From NCBI GenBank assembly GCA_034770075.1, contig CM068384.1, positions 99,634,433 to 99,698,432 on the forward strand: a stretch of DNA of 64,000 bases, in the 5' to 3' direction. The notes under the pieces were generated by a model that saw only the letters and a program-made list of their open reading frames with translations, was not told where the DNA came from and searched no databases. A program made the position numbers and the translations under genes. Shown piece after piece: positions 46,738 through 58,412 of this stretch (within the stretch, counting starts at the first letter, position 1; each line of letters opens with the position of its first letter). This DNA comes from Aralia elata. Lineage: Eukaryota; Streptophyta; Magnoliopsida; Apiales; Araliaceae.

Positions 46738-49700
46738 TTAATAAGAGTCAAACTTTGAAACGCCATCCTTCATGCAATCTGAATTATTTGAAATACAAAC
46801 ACCAAGTAGCTTCCTAAGCTTCTGATATGCAGGAACTTTGAGAGGCTTTGTTAAAATGTCAGCAATCTGGTCTTCACTTCTGCAGTAAATAAGATTAATG
46901 ACTCCATCATTCGTGAGATCCCTCAAGAAATGATACTTCACATCTATATGTTTGCTTCGACCATGTAAAACAAGATTTTTTGAAAGCTTTATTGCTGAAC
47001 TGTTGTCACAATAAATCTGAGTAGGTCCATCCTCTTTCCAATGCAACTCTTTAAGAATTTTCTTTAGCCAAATAGCTTGACAAGCACAAGCTGTTGCAGC
47101 AACAAATTCAGCTTCAGTGGTTGATAATGTAACAATAGGTTACTTCTTCGATGACCATGAAACAACTCCTGTCCCCATCATGAAAACATACCCAGATGTG
47201 CTTTTTAGATCATCTGAATCTCCTGCATAATCACTATCCGTAAAGCCAAACAAATCTGACTTTTCTCCCTTCTTGTAAAACAATCCAAACTCCTTAGTAC
47301 CTTGCAAGTATTGGAAAATTCTTTTTGCAGCCAAGAGATGAATCTCTATAGGAAACGCCATGTACCTGCTAATCACACTTACAACATGCATGATATCAGG
47401 TCTTGTTGCCGTTAAATACATTAAACTCCCCACTATCTGTTTGTAAAAAGTGTCGTCAACCTTCTTTCCTCCATTATTTTTGTTTAGCTTCAAACCAAAT
47501 TCAGATGGTGTATTTACAGGATTACAATCCTTCATCTGAAACCTGTCCAAAATTTCTCGCACATATTTCTTTTGAGAAATAAAAATTCCATCAGAGGACT
47601 GCACCACTTCAATCCTAAGAAAGTAATTCATCAAACCAAGATCAGACATCTCAAATTCAACCATCATGGATTTCTTAAATTCAAACATGGTTGAATTTCC
47701 AATATAGATTAAATCATCTACATATAAACTAACAATGAGCATTTTTTCCCATCTTCAATCTTTATAAAAAGTGTATGTTCATAAGGACATTTTTGAAATC
47801 CTTCCTTCAAAAAATAAGTTTCTATACAATTATACCAAGCCCGTGGAGCTTGTTTTAAACCATATAGAGCCTTCTTTAATTTATACACTTTATGCTCATA
47901 GCCAATTTTCACATAACCAGGAGGTTGATCTATAAATACCTCTTCTTTCAAATCTCCATGCAGGAAAGCTGATTTTACGTCCAACTGGAAAATAGGCCAT
48001 GAATTTTGAGCTGCCAATGCAATCACCAATCTAATTGTGTCATGCCTTGCAACCGGAGCAAAAATTTCTTTATAATCAACACCAAACTCCTGTTTGTAGC
48101 CCTTAGCCACCAAGCGTGCCTTGTGTTTGTCAACTTCTCCATTCTCCTTCAGCTTTGTCTTATAAACCCACTTTACACCAATTATTTTCTGCCCTTTGGG
48201 AAGATCACAAAGCTCCCATGTATCATTTCTTTTTATGGTTATAATTTCTGCATCCATAGCCTTTCTCCATTTTGATTCTTTGACAACCACTTCGAAAATG
48301 GTAGGATCACAATCTAAAAATAGAGCAAAATGTGTAAGTGGATCATCACCTTGGTCAACTCAAGTTACCTCATAATCAGTTATCCATGTTGGTCTTCTTC
48401 GAACACGTTGAGGCCTTTGTGATTCAGCTACAAGTGGGCTTTGATCGACTACAGGAATATTTTGAGTGGGTCCCTGTTCTTGTTCATTTTCCACAGGCTC
48501 CTGCCCTTTCTCATCATCATCAAAATATGCTGGAATATTTTGTTGAACACCATTTTCATTCCATGACCAAGTGCTTTTTTATCAAAAACCACATCACGGC
48601 TGATAACTATTTTCATGGTGCTAGGATTGTATAGCTTATAAGCTTTGGACTTATCACTAACACCAAGAAAAATGGATTTTTCTCCCTTGTCATCTAGTTT
48701 CCTCCTCTTCACATCTGGAATATGAGCATAGGCAATACACCCAAAAATTTGGAAATGATCTACAGCAGGTTTCCTTCCGCTCCATGCTTCTTCCGGTGTC
48801 ATATTTTGAACAGCATAAGTGGGACTTCTGTTCAAAATATAAATGCTCCAATTAACAGCTTCAGGCCAGAAGGTTTTTGGAATGCCGCTTATATTTAAAA
48901 GGCTTCACACCATATTCATAATAGTACGATTTTTCCTTTTGCACACTCATTCTGTTGGGGTGTATAGGCTGTTGTAAGTTGCCTCTTGATTCCATGAACC
49001 TCATAGAAATTTGCAAATTCATGTGAGTTATACTCTCCACCACGATCAGTACGAAGAACTTTGATGGGACTGCCAACTTCTTTCTCAACGAGCACTTTAT
49101 AGCTTTTAAAGGCTCCAAAAGCTTCAGATTTATCTTGCAAAAAATAAACCCATGTTTTACGACTATAATCATCAATGAAGATAATTATGTATCTTTTACC
49201 TCCATTAGATTGTGGTGTTATTGGCCCGCAAATAGCGGAATGAACAATTTCCAATGTCTTTTTCGCTCTACAAGATTTTCCTTGTAGAAACGGTTGCAGT
49301 GTTGTTTGCTAACAACACACTGTTCATAAACTTGAGAAGGAGCTGTAATTTGAGGAAGACCCGTCACCATGTTCTTCTGTTGTAGTGTTTTTAATCCACC
49401 AAAATTCAGATGCCCATAGCGGAAGTGCCATAGCCATGCCTCATCCTTCACTTTCGTTGAGAAACATGAATGAGTGGTGTTGCGGAGATAAAGCGAGAAC
49501 ATACGATTTGCTGTCATGTTAACTTGAGCAATTAAGCCCAACTTTGCATCTTGAATATGACATATTCCATCTTTGATAGAAATCTCGTATCCTTTTTCTT
49601 GCAACTGACCCACACTAAGCAAGTTGGTCTTTAATTCTGGCACAAAAAGAATATTTGCAATAGTGTGGGTGGTATTTCCTTTAGTTTGAATTGTTACCTT

Positions 49701-50834
49701 TTCTTTTCCCATAACTGAAACCGTGGAATTGTCACCGAACTTAATAGAGCTGCGAAAAGATTCATTCAAGTCAGAAAATGCATTCTTATCTCCACATATG
49801 TGATTGCTGCATCCAGTGTCTAAATACCACATGTTTTGTTGAGTTTCTTCTTTCACGTGACACGCTATCAAAAGACACACTTCTTCTTTTTCTCCAAAAT
49901 TAGTTTTTTCTCCACTTTGTCTATTCAAAGCAGTTTCACATTCTGACTTATAATGGTCATACCTATGACATCTGTAACATTCAACATTAGACTTGTCTGC
50001 TGACTTTGGTCTATAAGTTGTTGAGTGGTAGCCACCACGTCTTCTGTCTCTTCCTTGAAATTGACTTTCTTGATACTGATGATTTTGTTGTTGATTCCAA
50101 CGATTATTGTTGAATTTGTCTCCTTTACCTCGATCATTGCCCCTACCCCGTCCTCTATGAGCTACACTGGGTGTAAAGTTGTTAACTGATGAGGCCTTCA
50201 ATGCTTGTTCTTCTTTCTCTTGCTGGTTAATTTTTTTCTCATGAACCAATAAGGAACTTTGTAACTCATCAATGGAAAGTTTATCAACATCATTAACTTC
50301 TTCAATAGAACAGACAACAAAATTAAATTTTAGTGTCAAGGATCGAAGAATCTTCTCAATAATGGTTACATCCTCTGTCTTGTCGTCATGGATTCGCATT
50401 TGATTAACGATTGCTATCGTTCTTAAAAAATAGTCTGTAACTGACTCTCCTGATTTCATTCGAAGTATTTCGAACTCCGAACAAAGTGCTTGAAGCTGCT
50501 GCCTCATAGCCCTTGTTGTACCTTGATACTTCTTCTTCATGGAATCCCAAATATACTAGGAAGTGTCTTTGCTAAGAATTGTTTCCAAGATGGGACGATC
50601 AATGGCCTGAAAAAGATAATTTTTTGCCTTCAAATCTTTTAGCTTTCTCCCTTCGAACTCTGCTTTTTGGACATCTGTTGCATCTTTTTCTGGTTGTCCA
50701 ATTCCAGATTCAACAATTGGCCAATATTCTTTTGACCGCAGAAAATTCTCCATTAGCATACTCCAATGGTCATAGTGACCATCAAAGCGTGGGATCGCCG
50801 TATGCACAAAATTGGAATCTAAAGCCATTTTCAC
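46738..50834 (-). pseudogene. copia E gag-pol polyprotein, several breaks
   Basis: Starts at ATG 50834 (MALDSNFVHTAIPRF). A stop after KDTS near 50556 is shared with the inverted copy. Gag continues from 50540 with a zinc knuckle CYRCHRYDHYKSEC, then protease DTGCSNHICG near 49810. Pre-integrase WHFRYGHLNFG is near 49425, with a frame change near 49220-49255. Integrase has TDRGGEYNS and PQQNECAK near 48940-49050, where the usual G before the catalytic Glu region is altered. RT begins with KARLVAKGYKQ near 48110 and contains LDVKSAFLHGD and the catalytic YVDD at about 47720. RNase H has DSDYAGDSDD near 47220 and ends at 46738. A stop after WSSKK at about 47140 separates the last part. Full domain set, not translatable as one protein. 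Confidence 0.9.
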
Positions 50835-52143
50835 TACTTCTATAGAAGTATGAAAAACAAAAACAGGTGAGAAAATAGAGCTGCTGCTATTGTGGTCTGT
50901 TTAAGAACTTTCACACTATTTCGGAACTCACACTTTTCTCTCCTATTTCTAGCTCTGATGCAATAGAAATGAAAGCAATATAACAGAAGATAAAGGATGG
51001 TGGAGTTTACTACAACACACTCATAACTTTAGATTAAGCAAATAGCCTATTTATAGACAAATACATATTACTAATACATGATATAAAGCAACCCAAAATA
51101 CTCCTAAATATTAGCTAAACAGACTCCTACTATTAGGTACGAAACCAATAGACACATAGGACTACCAAAAGGCTCTAGGAATGCCAAAAGACTTCTAGGA
51201 ATGCCAACAGACTCAACAGTCATCTCAAGATTCGCCATTTCAAATATACCCAGATGAAAAAAAAAATTGCACTTCACCGCAAAAACAGAGCAATTAAACA
51301 AAAACTTTACAAGCTCAAAGCTTCAAACAGTAGTTGAAAAACCACCAACAATGAAATCTTTATAGATTGAGGAAAATTTCAAGAATTTAATTGAGTGGGT
51401 ACTGGATTAGGTGACCCTTTCAACTCACCATTTTCATTAATCAAACAAAAAAGACGGAGAGAGCTGCAAGATACAATCTTTATGTACATGTATAATGTAG
51501 AGAGAGAAAATTTGTCTAGCCTCGTCAGCCCCGTTTGTCTAGTTGACAGGTCTGTTAACGGGAAGGGTGTAGTTAAACTGGGTTTTATAATGTCATGAGC
51601 ACTTTTGAAAGAAAAAAAGTTCATGGGTTAACTAGGACTTCAGCCAAAACCAAAGGGGCAATTATGCACATTTGTCCAAATTAACATATATTTTCTAAAT
51701 TCCTAGATAGTATAAATGTGTAATTCTTTTTGTGTTTCTTTAATTTTTTTAACATATTTATCAGGAATTAATATTTTTTTTGTATTTAAATTTTAATGTA
51801 TGTATATATAATTATGTGTATGGAAATATATATATTTATATATGTATATAAGATTTAAATATGTGCCAAAATCCTCGAATTCCCATTTGTTAAGATTTGC
51901 CGAATAATGGAATCCCAGAATGCCGAACTCGAATCCTAGAACCTGAATCCTTGCTTGTTAGATATTCATTTAACTGGTAAATATTCCAATATTTCCTCAG
52001 TTGAATGCTAATTTTAGTTTATGTCGAGGACTCTCTAGTGTAGTAATCATGATTGAAGTTTGTAAATCCTATTAGTAAAGAGCAACACTATGTATAATGG
52101 CTCCAAGGTTGGGGTTTTTGATAATGTTGGCAAACTCTTACTA
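47957..52143. repeat. left arm of a 4.19-kb inverted duplication
   Basis: This segment is the reverse complement of 53382-57573 with scattered substitutions. It contains copia E from mid-RT to the 5' LTR, the right end of the Mutator-like element and about 460 bp of kinase intron. The outer edge is at CATG/GCAGG in the RT gene and the inner edge at CTCTTACTA in the intron. Confidence 0.93.
50956..51218 (-). repeat. 5' LTR of copia E
   Basis: 263 bp. The primer-site side reads GCATCAGAGCTAG on the minus strand. It matches the LTR at 54311-54573 of the inverted copy more closely than it matches its own 3' LTR. Confidence 0.9.
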
Positions 52144-52308
52144 TAATTTCATTATTATGTCATGAATAACTCTGTCTTAGGCTTATCTGTGGTGTTGTAG
52201 GTTGTCGAGCTGGATTTTCTTTATCCCAGTGAGGGCATTCATAGGCGTTGGGATACTGGTTACCGAACCACATCCACAGCGGCCACTTGGGATCAAGCTG
52301 CTCTTATT

Positions 52309-53381
52309 TATTTATATTTTTAACTTTTCTCTCTATTGGTGTGATCATGCGGTAAAGTGTTCTGGTGAGTTGGAATGCCATATAGTTTGAATTTGTTTGA
52401 TAGGATCACTATGGACAGAAGCACACTTTTATCTTTTAAAATCTGCACTTAAGAGGTGTAAATTTTTTTGGAGCAATCCCACCTTTGGAAGAGAGTAAAT
52501 TTAATTTTTTATTTGTTTGGATAGGTGAAACAAATGTTTCATAATTCTTAAATTTATTATGAACTTGAGATATTACACAATTGAACATTAAAATATCTTT
52601 CAAAAGTACCTTTAAGTTCTCTAAAAGAGAAATGGAATCTTTAATAAACAAGACTTAATCTACACCGCCACCTTAATAAATGGAGCTATAGTCTTTAACC
52701 TTTCTTATGTTTTTAGGAAGATTAATTATTTATGCGTGACCATGTTAACTGGTGGTTCGCTAATGAAGATATAAACTTCTTATGTATTATTTCAATTTTC
52801 TTTTGGTTTTTGATCACCATTGCTTTGGTGGAGCTAAGTTGACTCCTAGTCTAAATACTCGCAAAAATTTACTAGCAAAACTTTGCATTAGGATCAGACC
52901 TTAAATTTGACTGGCATATTATTTTTGAGTATTTGGCCAAGAATGGCGGAAAACCTCTTTTCTTATCTATCTTTCCTCTTTTTCTATTGGCTTTTTTTCA
53001 AGGTTTCTACTGTTAATATTGTTATGTGTATCTCAAATTCTAGTCCGGGATCCGACATTTGACCTGACTCGGACAATATTTTGCAAATACCCAAAGGAAA
53101 GAAAGATAAGGTCTAGTTGTTATGTTATTTAGACCTATTAGGTTTATAGCTCAACTATATATATGTTATTACAGTTAGGTATTCTTTATTTTCTCAAGTT
53201 TTTGCCGCCTTCAAATAGAGAAACAGTTTGGGGTGTGAGTGTTCTATTCACGTATTATATTCTTTACACTTTGATATAGTGATATTTTCCGCCTTTTGCC
53301 TGTGTTTTTTCCCGATTGGGGGTTTTTGCGTACATCTTGTGTTCTTATCTTTAATTTTTCATTAATTTTTGTGCTTAGCTG
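52309..53381. other. single-copy spacer of the inverted duplication
   Basis: The spacer as a whole is 52144-53381 and contains kinase exon 3 at 52201-52308. The rest is non-coding intron with no recognised gene. Its last 42 bp form the first copy of the 45-bp direct repeat. Confidence 0.6.
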
Positions 53382-53384
53382 TAG
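53340..53384. repeat. 45-bp direct repeat, first copy
   Basis: TGTTCTTATCTTTAATTTTT at the start and GCTTAGCTGTAG at the end. It recurs at 57575-57619 with a single C/T difference. The two copies bracket the inverted arm. Confidence 0.92.
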
Positions 53385-56300
53385 TAAGAGTTTGCCAACA
53401 TTATCAAAAACCCCAACCTTGGAGCCATTATACATAGTGTTACTCTTTACTAATAGGATTTACAAACTTCAATCATGATTGCTACACTAGAGAGTCCTCG
53501 ACATAAACTAAAATTAGCATTCAACTGAGGAAATATTGGAATATTTACCAGTTAAATGAATATCTAACAAGCAAGGATTCAGGTTCTAGGATTCGAGTTC
53601 GGCATTCTGGGATTCCATTATTCGGCAAATCTTAACAAATGGGAATTCGAGGATTTTGGCACATATTTAAATGTTATATACATATATAAATATATATATT
53701 TCCATACACATAATTATATATACATACATTAAAATTTAACTACAAAAAAATATTAATTCATGATAAATATATTAAAAAAATTAAAGAAACACAAAAAAAT
53801 TACACATTTATACTATCTAGGAATTTAGGAAATATATATTAATTTGGACAAAGGTGCATAATTGCCCCTGTGGTTTTGGCTGAAGTCCAAGTTAACCTAT
53901 GAACTTTTTTTTTTCAAAAGTGCCCCTGACGTTATAAAACTCAGCTCAACTACACCCCTCCCGTTAACAGACCTGCCACCTAGACAAACGGGGCTGACGA
54001 GGCTAGACAAATTCTCTCTCTCTCTCTCTCTCCATTATACATGTACATAAAGATTGTATCTTGCAGCTCTCTCCGTCTTTTTAGTTTGATTAATGAAAAT
54101 GGTGAGTTGAAAGGGTCACCTAATCCAGTACCCACTCAATTAAATTCTTGAAATTTTCCTTAATCTATAAAGATTTCATTGTTGGTGGTTTTTCAACTAT
54201 TGTTTGAAGCTTTGAGCTTGTAAAGTTTTTGTTTAATTGCTCTGTTTTTGCGGTGAAGTGCAATTTTTTTTTCATCTGGGTATATTTGAAATGGCGAATC
54301 TTGAGATGACTGTTGAGTCTGTTGGCATTCCTAGAAGTCTTTTGGCATTCCTAGAGCCTTTTGGTAGTCGTATGTGTCTATTGGTTTCGTACCTAATAGT
54401 AGGAGTCTGTTTAGCTAATATTTAAGAGTATTTTGGGTTGCTTTATATCATGTATTAGTAATATGTATTTGTCTATAAATAGGCTATTTGCTTAATCTAA
54501 AGTTATGAGTGTGTTGTAGAAAACTCCACCATCCTTTGTCTTCTATTATATTGCTTTCATTTCTATTGCATCAGAGCTAGAAATAGGAGAGAAAAGTGTG
54601 AGTTCCGAAATAGTGTGAAAGTTCTTAAACAGACCACAATAGCAGCAGCTCTATTTTCTCACCTGTTTTTATTTTTCATACTTCTATAGAAGTAGTGAAA
54701 ATGACTTTAGATTCCAATTTTGTGCATACGGCGATCCCACGCTTTGATGGTCACTATGACCATTAGAGTATGCTAATGGAGAATTTTCTGCGGTCAAAAG
54801 AATATTGGCCATTTGTTGAATCTGGAATTGGACAACCAGAAAAAGATGCAACAGATGTCCAAAAAGCAGAGTTCGAAGGGAGAAAGCTAAAAGATTTGAA
54901 GGCAAAAAATTATCTTTTTCAGGCCATTGATCGTCCCATCTTGGAAACAATTCTTAGCAAAGACACTTCCTAGTATATTTGGGATTCCATGAAGAAGAAG
55001 TATCAAGGTACAACAAGGGCTATGAGGCAGCAGCTTCAAGCACTTCGTTCGGAGTTCGAAATACTTCGAATAAAATCAGGAGAGTCAGTTACAGACTATT
55101 TTTTAAGAACAATAGCAATCGTTAATCAAATGCGAATCCATGGTGACAAGACAGAGGATGTAACCATTATTGAGAAGATTCTTCGATCCTTGACACTAAA
55201 ATTTAATTTTGTTGTCTGTTCTATTGAAGAAGTTAATGATGTTGATAAACTTTCCATTGATGAGTTACAAAGTTCCTTATTGGTTCATGAGAAAAAAATT
55301 AACCAGCAAGAGAAAGAAGAACAAGCATTGAAGGCCTCATCAGTTAACAACTTTACACCCAGTGTAGCTCATAGAGGACGGGGTAGGGGCAATGATCGAG
55401 GTAAAGGAGGCAGATTCAACAATAATCGTTGGAATCAACAACAAAATCATCAGCATCAAGAAAGTCAATTTCAAGGAAGAGACAGAAGACGTGGTGGCTA
55501 CCACTCAACAACTTATAGACCAAAGTCAGCAGACAAGTCTAATGTTGAATGTTACAGATGTCATACGTATGACCATTATAAGTCAGAATGTGAAACTGCT
55601 TTGAATAGACAAAGTGGAGAAAAAACTAATTTTGGAGAAAAAGAAGAAGTATCTCTTTTGATAGCGTGTCACGTGAAAGAAGAAACTCAACAAAACATGT
55701 GGTATTTAGACACTGGATGCAGCAATCACATATGTGGAGATAAGAATGTATTTTCTGACTTGAATGAATCTTTTCGCAGCTCTGTTAAGTTCGGTGACAA
55801 TTCCACGGTTTCAGTTATGGGAAAAGAAAAGGTAACAATTCAAACTAAAGGAAATACCACCCACACTATTGCAAATGTTCTTTTTGTGCCAGAATTAAAG
55901 ACCAACTTGCTTAGTGTGGGTCAGTTGCAAGAAAAAGGATACGAGATTTCTATCAAAGATGGAATATGTCAGATTCAAGATGCAAAGTTGGGCTTAATTG
56001 CTCAAGTTAACATGACAGCAAATCGTATGTTCTCGCTTTATCTCCGCAACACCACTCATTTATGTTTCTCAACGAAAGTGAAGGATGAGGCATGACTATG
56101 GCACTTCCGCTATGGGCATCTGAATTTTGGTGGATTAAAAACACTACAACAGAAGAACATGGTGACGGGTCTTCCTCAAATTACAGCTCCTTCTCAAGTT
56201 TGTGAACAGTGTGTTGTTAGCAAACAACACTACAACCGTTTCTACAAGGAAAATCTTGTAGAGCGAAAAAGATATTGGAAATTATTCATTCCGATATTTG

Positions 56301-57573
56301 CGGGCCAATAACACCACAATCTAATGGAGGTAAAAGATACATAATTATCTTCATTGATGATTATAGTCGTAAAACATGGGTTTATTTTTTGCAAGAAAAA
56401 TCTGAACCTTTTGGAGCCTTTAAAAGCTATAAAGTGCTCGTTGAGAAAGAAGTTGACAGTCCCATCAAAGTTCTTCGTACTGATCGTGGTGGAAAATATA
56501 ACTCACATGAATTTGCAAATTTCTATGAGGTTCATGGAATCAAGAGGCAATTTACAACAACCTATACACCCCAACAGAATGGAGTGTGCAAAAGAAAAAA
56601 TCGTACTATTATGAATATGGTGTGAAGCCTTTTAAATATAAGCGGCATTCCAAAAACCTTCTGGCCTGAAGCTGTTAATTGGAGCATTTATATTTTGAAC
56701 AGAAGTCCCACTTATGTTGTTCAAAATATGACACCGGAAGAAGCATGGAGCGGAAGGAAACCTGCTGTAGATCATTTCTAAATTTTTGGGTGTATTGCCT
56801 ATGCTCATATTCCAGATGTGAAGAGGAGGAAACTAGATGACAAGGGAGAAAAATGCATTTTTCTTGGTGTTAGTGATAAGTCCAAAGCTTATAAGCTATA
56901 CAATCCTAGCACCATGAAAATAGTTATCAGCCGTGATGTGGTTTTTGATAAAAAAGCACTTGGTCATGGAATGAAAATGGTGTTCAACAAAATATTCCAG
57001 CAGATTTTGATGATGATGAGAAAGGGCAGGAGCCTGTGGAAAATGAGCAAGAACAGGGACCCACTCAAAATATTCCTATAGTCGATCAAAGCCCACTTGT
57101 AGCTGAATCACAAAGACCTCAACGTGTTCGAAGAAGACCAACATGGATAACTGATTATGAGGTAACTTGAGTTGACCAAGGTGATGATCCACTTACACAT
57201 TTTGCTCTATTTTTAGATTGTGATCCTACCATTTTCGAAGTGGTTGTCAAAGAATCAAAATGGAGAAAGGCTATGGATGCAGAAATTATAACCATAAAAA
57301 AAAATGATACATGGGAGCTTTGTGATCTTCCCAAAGGACAGAAAACAATTGGTGTAAAGTGGGTTTATAAGACAAAGCTGAAGGAGAATGGAGAAGTTGA
57401 CAAACACAAGGCACGCTTGGTGGCTAAGGGCTACAAACAGGAGTTTGGTGTTGATTATAAAGAAATTTTTGCTCCGGTTGCAAGGCATGACACAATCAGA
57501 TTGGTGATTGCATTGGCAGCTCAAAACTCATGGCCTATTTTCCAGTTGGACGTAAAATCAGCTTTCCTGCATG
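53382..57573. repeat. right arm of the inverted duplication
   Basis: 4192 bp, reverse complement of 47957-52143. It starts in former kinase intron DNA, includes the Mutator-like right end (near 53840-53850), the copia E 5' LTR (54311-54573), gag and pol up to the RT motif LDVKSAFLH, and stops dead at 57573. Confidence 0.93.
54311..57573 (+). pseudogene. inverted partial copy of copia E (LTR, gag, pol to mid-RT)
   Basis: The LTR is 54311-54573. Gag starts at 54702 (MTLDSNFVHTAIPRF) with a TAG for Trp near 54764. The KDTS stop shared with the left copy is near 54971. Gag and protease then run to 56092 (CYRCHTYDHYKSEC, DTGCSNHICG). Integrase pieces lie at 56275-56625 and 56818-57081. RT is at 57240-57573 up to LDVKSAFLH, after which the frame runs into unrelated DNA. 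The RT active site, RNase H and the 3' LTR are absent, so this copy cannot have arisen by retrotransposition. Confidence 0.9.
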
Positions 57574-57574
57574 A

Positions 57575-57619
57575 TGTTCTTATCTTTAATTTTTCATTAA
57601 TTTTTGTGCTTAGTTGTAG
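57575..57619. repeat. 45-bp direct repeat, second copy
   Basis: Matches 53340-53384 with one mismatch and directly follows the end of the inverted arm. Confidence 0.92.
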
Positions 57620-57629
57620 TTTGTTGTAA

Positions 57630-58145
57630 CAATTTGTTTAGGTTGGGAACTTGGGAGTCCATAAAGAAGGCTCTAATATTATTGTTAAACCCCACTTGAC
57701 CCAAAAACTTAAGTTGAGGTCTTAGCATCTTAGGACAACTTAATATATTCGGCCTTTAACTTCACACTCAAACACCGATGTGGGATAAAGCTAATTCACA
57801 TCTTACCTTAACATATCTCCCTTTTTACATGTGAGTCCAACACCGAAAATCCGCTCCCCCTTGAGTGTGAATTATACTTTCAACACTCCAAGACTTGAGA
57901 ATTACTTGAGAACTTCTTAGCACTCAACGCATTGAACATGCGCATTACTCGAGAGTTTGCCAAGCTCATGGATCATGGCCCTGACAACAATTTGTTGGGG
58001 AACTTGGGAGTCCATCATAACTAAGGATATCATGTAATTGTTGAATCCAACTTGACCCAAAATGTTAAGCTGATAAGTCTTATGACAACCTTATATACCA
58101 AGCATTCAACTTCACACTTAAAAACCGATGTGGACCAAGTCAATT
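57630..58145. repeat. partial tandem duplication in the last kinase intron
   Basis: The words GGGAACTTGGGAGTCCAT, ACTTGACCCAAAA and TTCAACTTCACACT occur in the same order from about 57645 and again from about 57998. The two blocks are about 355 bp apart. This looks like a degenerate repeat family, not a gene. Confidence 0.7.
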
Positions 58146-58412
58146 CATAGGTGATCTTAACTAATATTATGAAGATTTTTGGATTAATATGATTGTAAAT
58201 GTAAAATTTTGTGCTGATTTGTTTTCTTATGAATTTTACGCTGATCATATTTTTGGATTAATATGATTGTACTATTATTGGGAGCATTTGAATGAATTAA
58301 TTTCTTTATGTTAGCTTTGTATATTTAATCTTGTTTATAATTTTATGTGCAGGAAAAATGGGCAAAGAATCTCTTTCTTGCTTGTATGTGCTATGGACAA
58401 ACTGTTTCTTGA

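Larger units (their letters stand above)
46422..51223 (-). mobile_element. Ty1/copia retrotransposon E, complete, decayed
   Basis: The LTRs are 46427-46697 (271 bp) and 50956-51218 (263 bp). Identical target duplications GTCAT lie at 46422-46426 and 51219-51223. All gag-pol domains occur in order on the minus strand. The LTRs differ at about a dozen positions plus an 8-bp indel, so this is an older insertion than copia C. Most of it, with right-hand flank, recurs inverted at 53382-57573. Confidence 0.93.
44886..51687. mobile_element. Mutator-like element carrying a host gene fragment (Pack-MULE-like)
   Basis: The left end at 44896 (GGGCAAAGGTGCAAAATTGC then CCCTGTGGTTTTGGCCGAAG) is repeated in reverse complement at the right end, finishing at 51677. 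Similarity extends about 130 bp inwards on each side, long enough for Mutator-type terminal inverted repeats. The flanks AAATTAATAT (44886) and AAATTAACAT (51678) match at 9 of 10 positions, consistent with a 9-10 bp target duplication. Inside are an arogenate dehydratase fragment and copia E. Without copia E the element would be about 2.0 kb. There is no transposase. Confidence 0.72.
44019..58412 (+). pseudogene. plant casein-kinase-I-like (MUT9-like) kinase, C-terminal exons
   Basis: Four exon remnants. 44019-44106 has EWMIEQWENYYISSIAGANN and GSSLVVMSK. 44340-44501 has SYKVSDSFPFKWINKK and WFHVTSMATVGTRWGIVMSR. 52201-52308 has VVELDFLYPSEGIHRRWDTG and ATWDQAAL. 58353-58412 has EKWAKNLFLACMCYGQTVS and the normal stop. 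They match the C-terminal region of the plant MUT9-like kinases, nuclear Ser/Thr kinases that phosphorylate histones and light-signalling proteins. Faults: a stop after GI in exon 2, TGG to TGA plus a shift after WINKK, the exon 2 donor changed from GT to AT (CAG|ATTGAG), and exon 3 cut short after AALI so that the LSVPRRKP segment is lost. The introns hold the Mutator-like element, copia E and its inverted copy. The kinase domain exons are not in the window. Confidence 0.85.

Noticed and set aside
57240..57629. Chimeric frame joining copia RT to an unrelated tail
   Set aside because: The tail is the 45-bp direct repeat read through; it is a junction artefact of the duplication, not a designed fusion gene.
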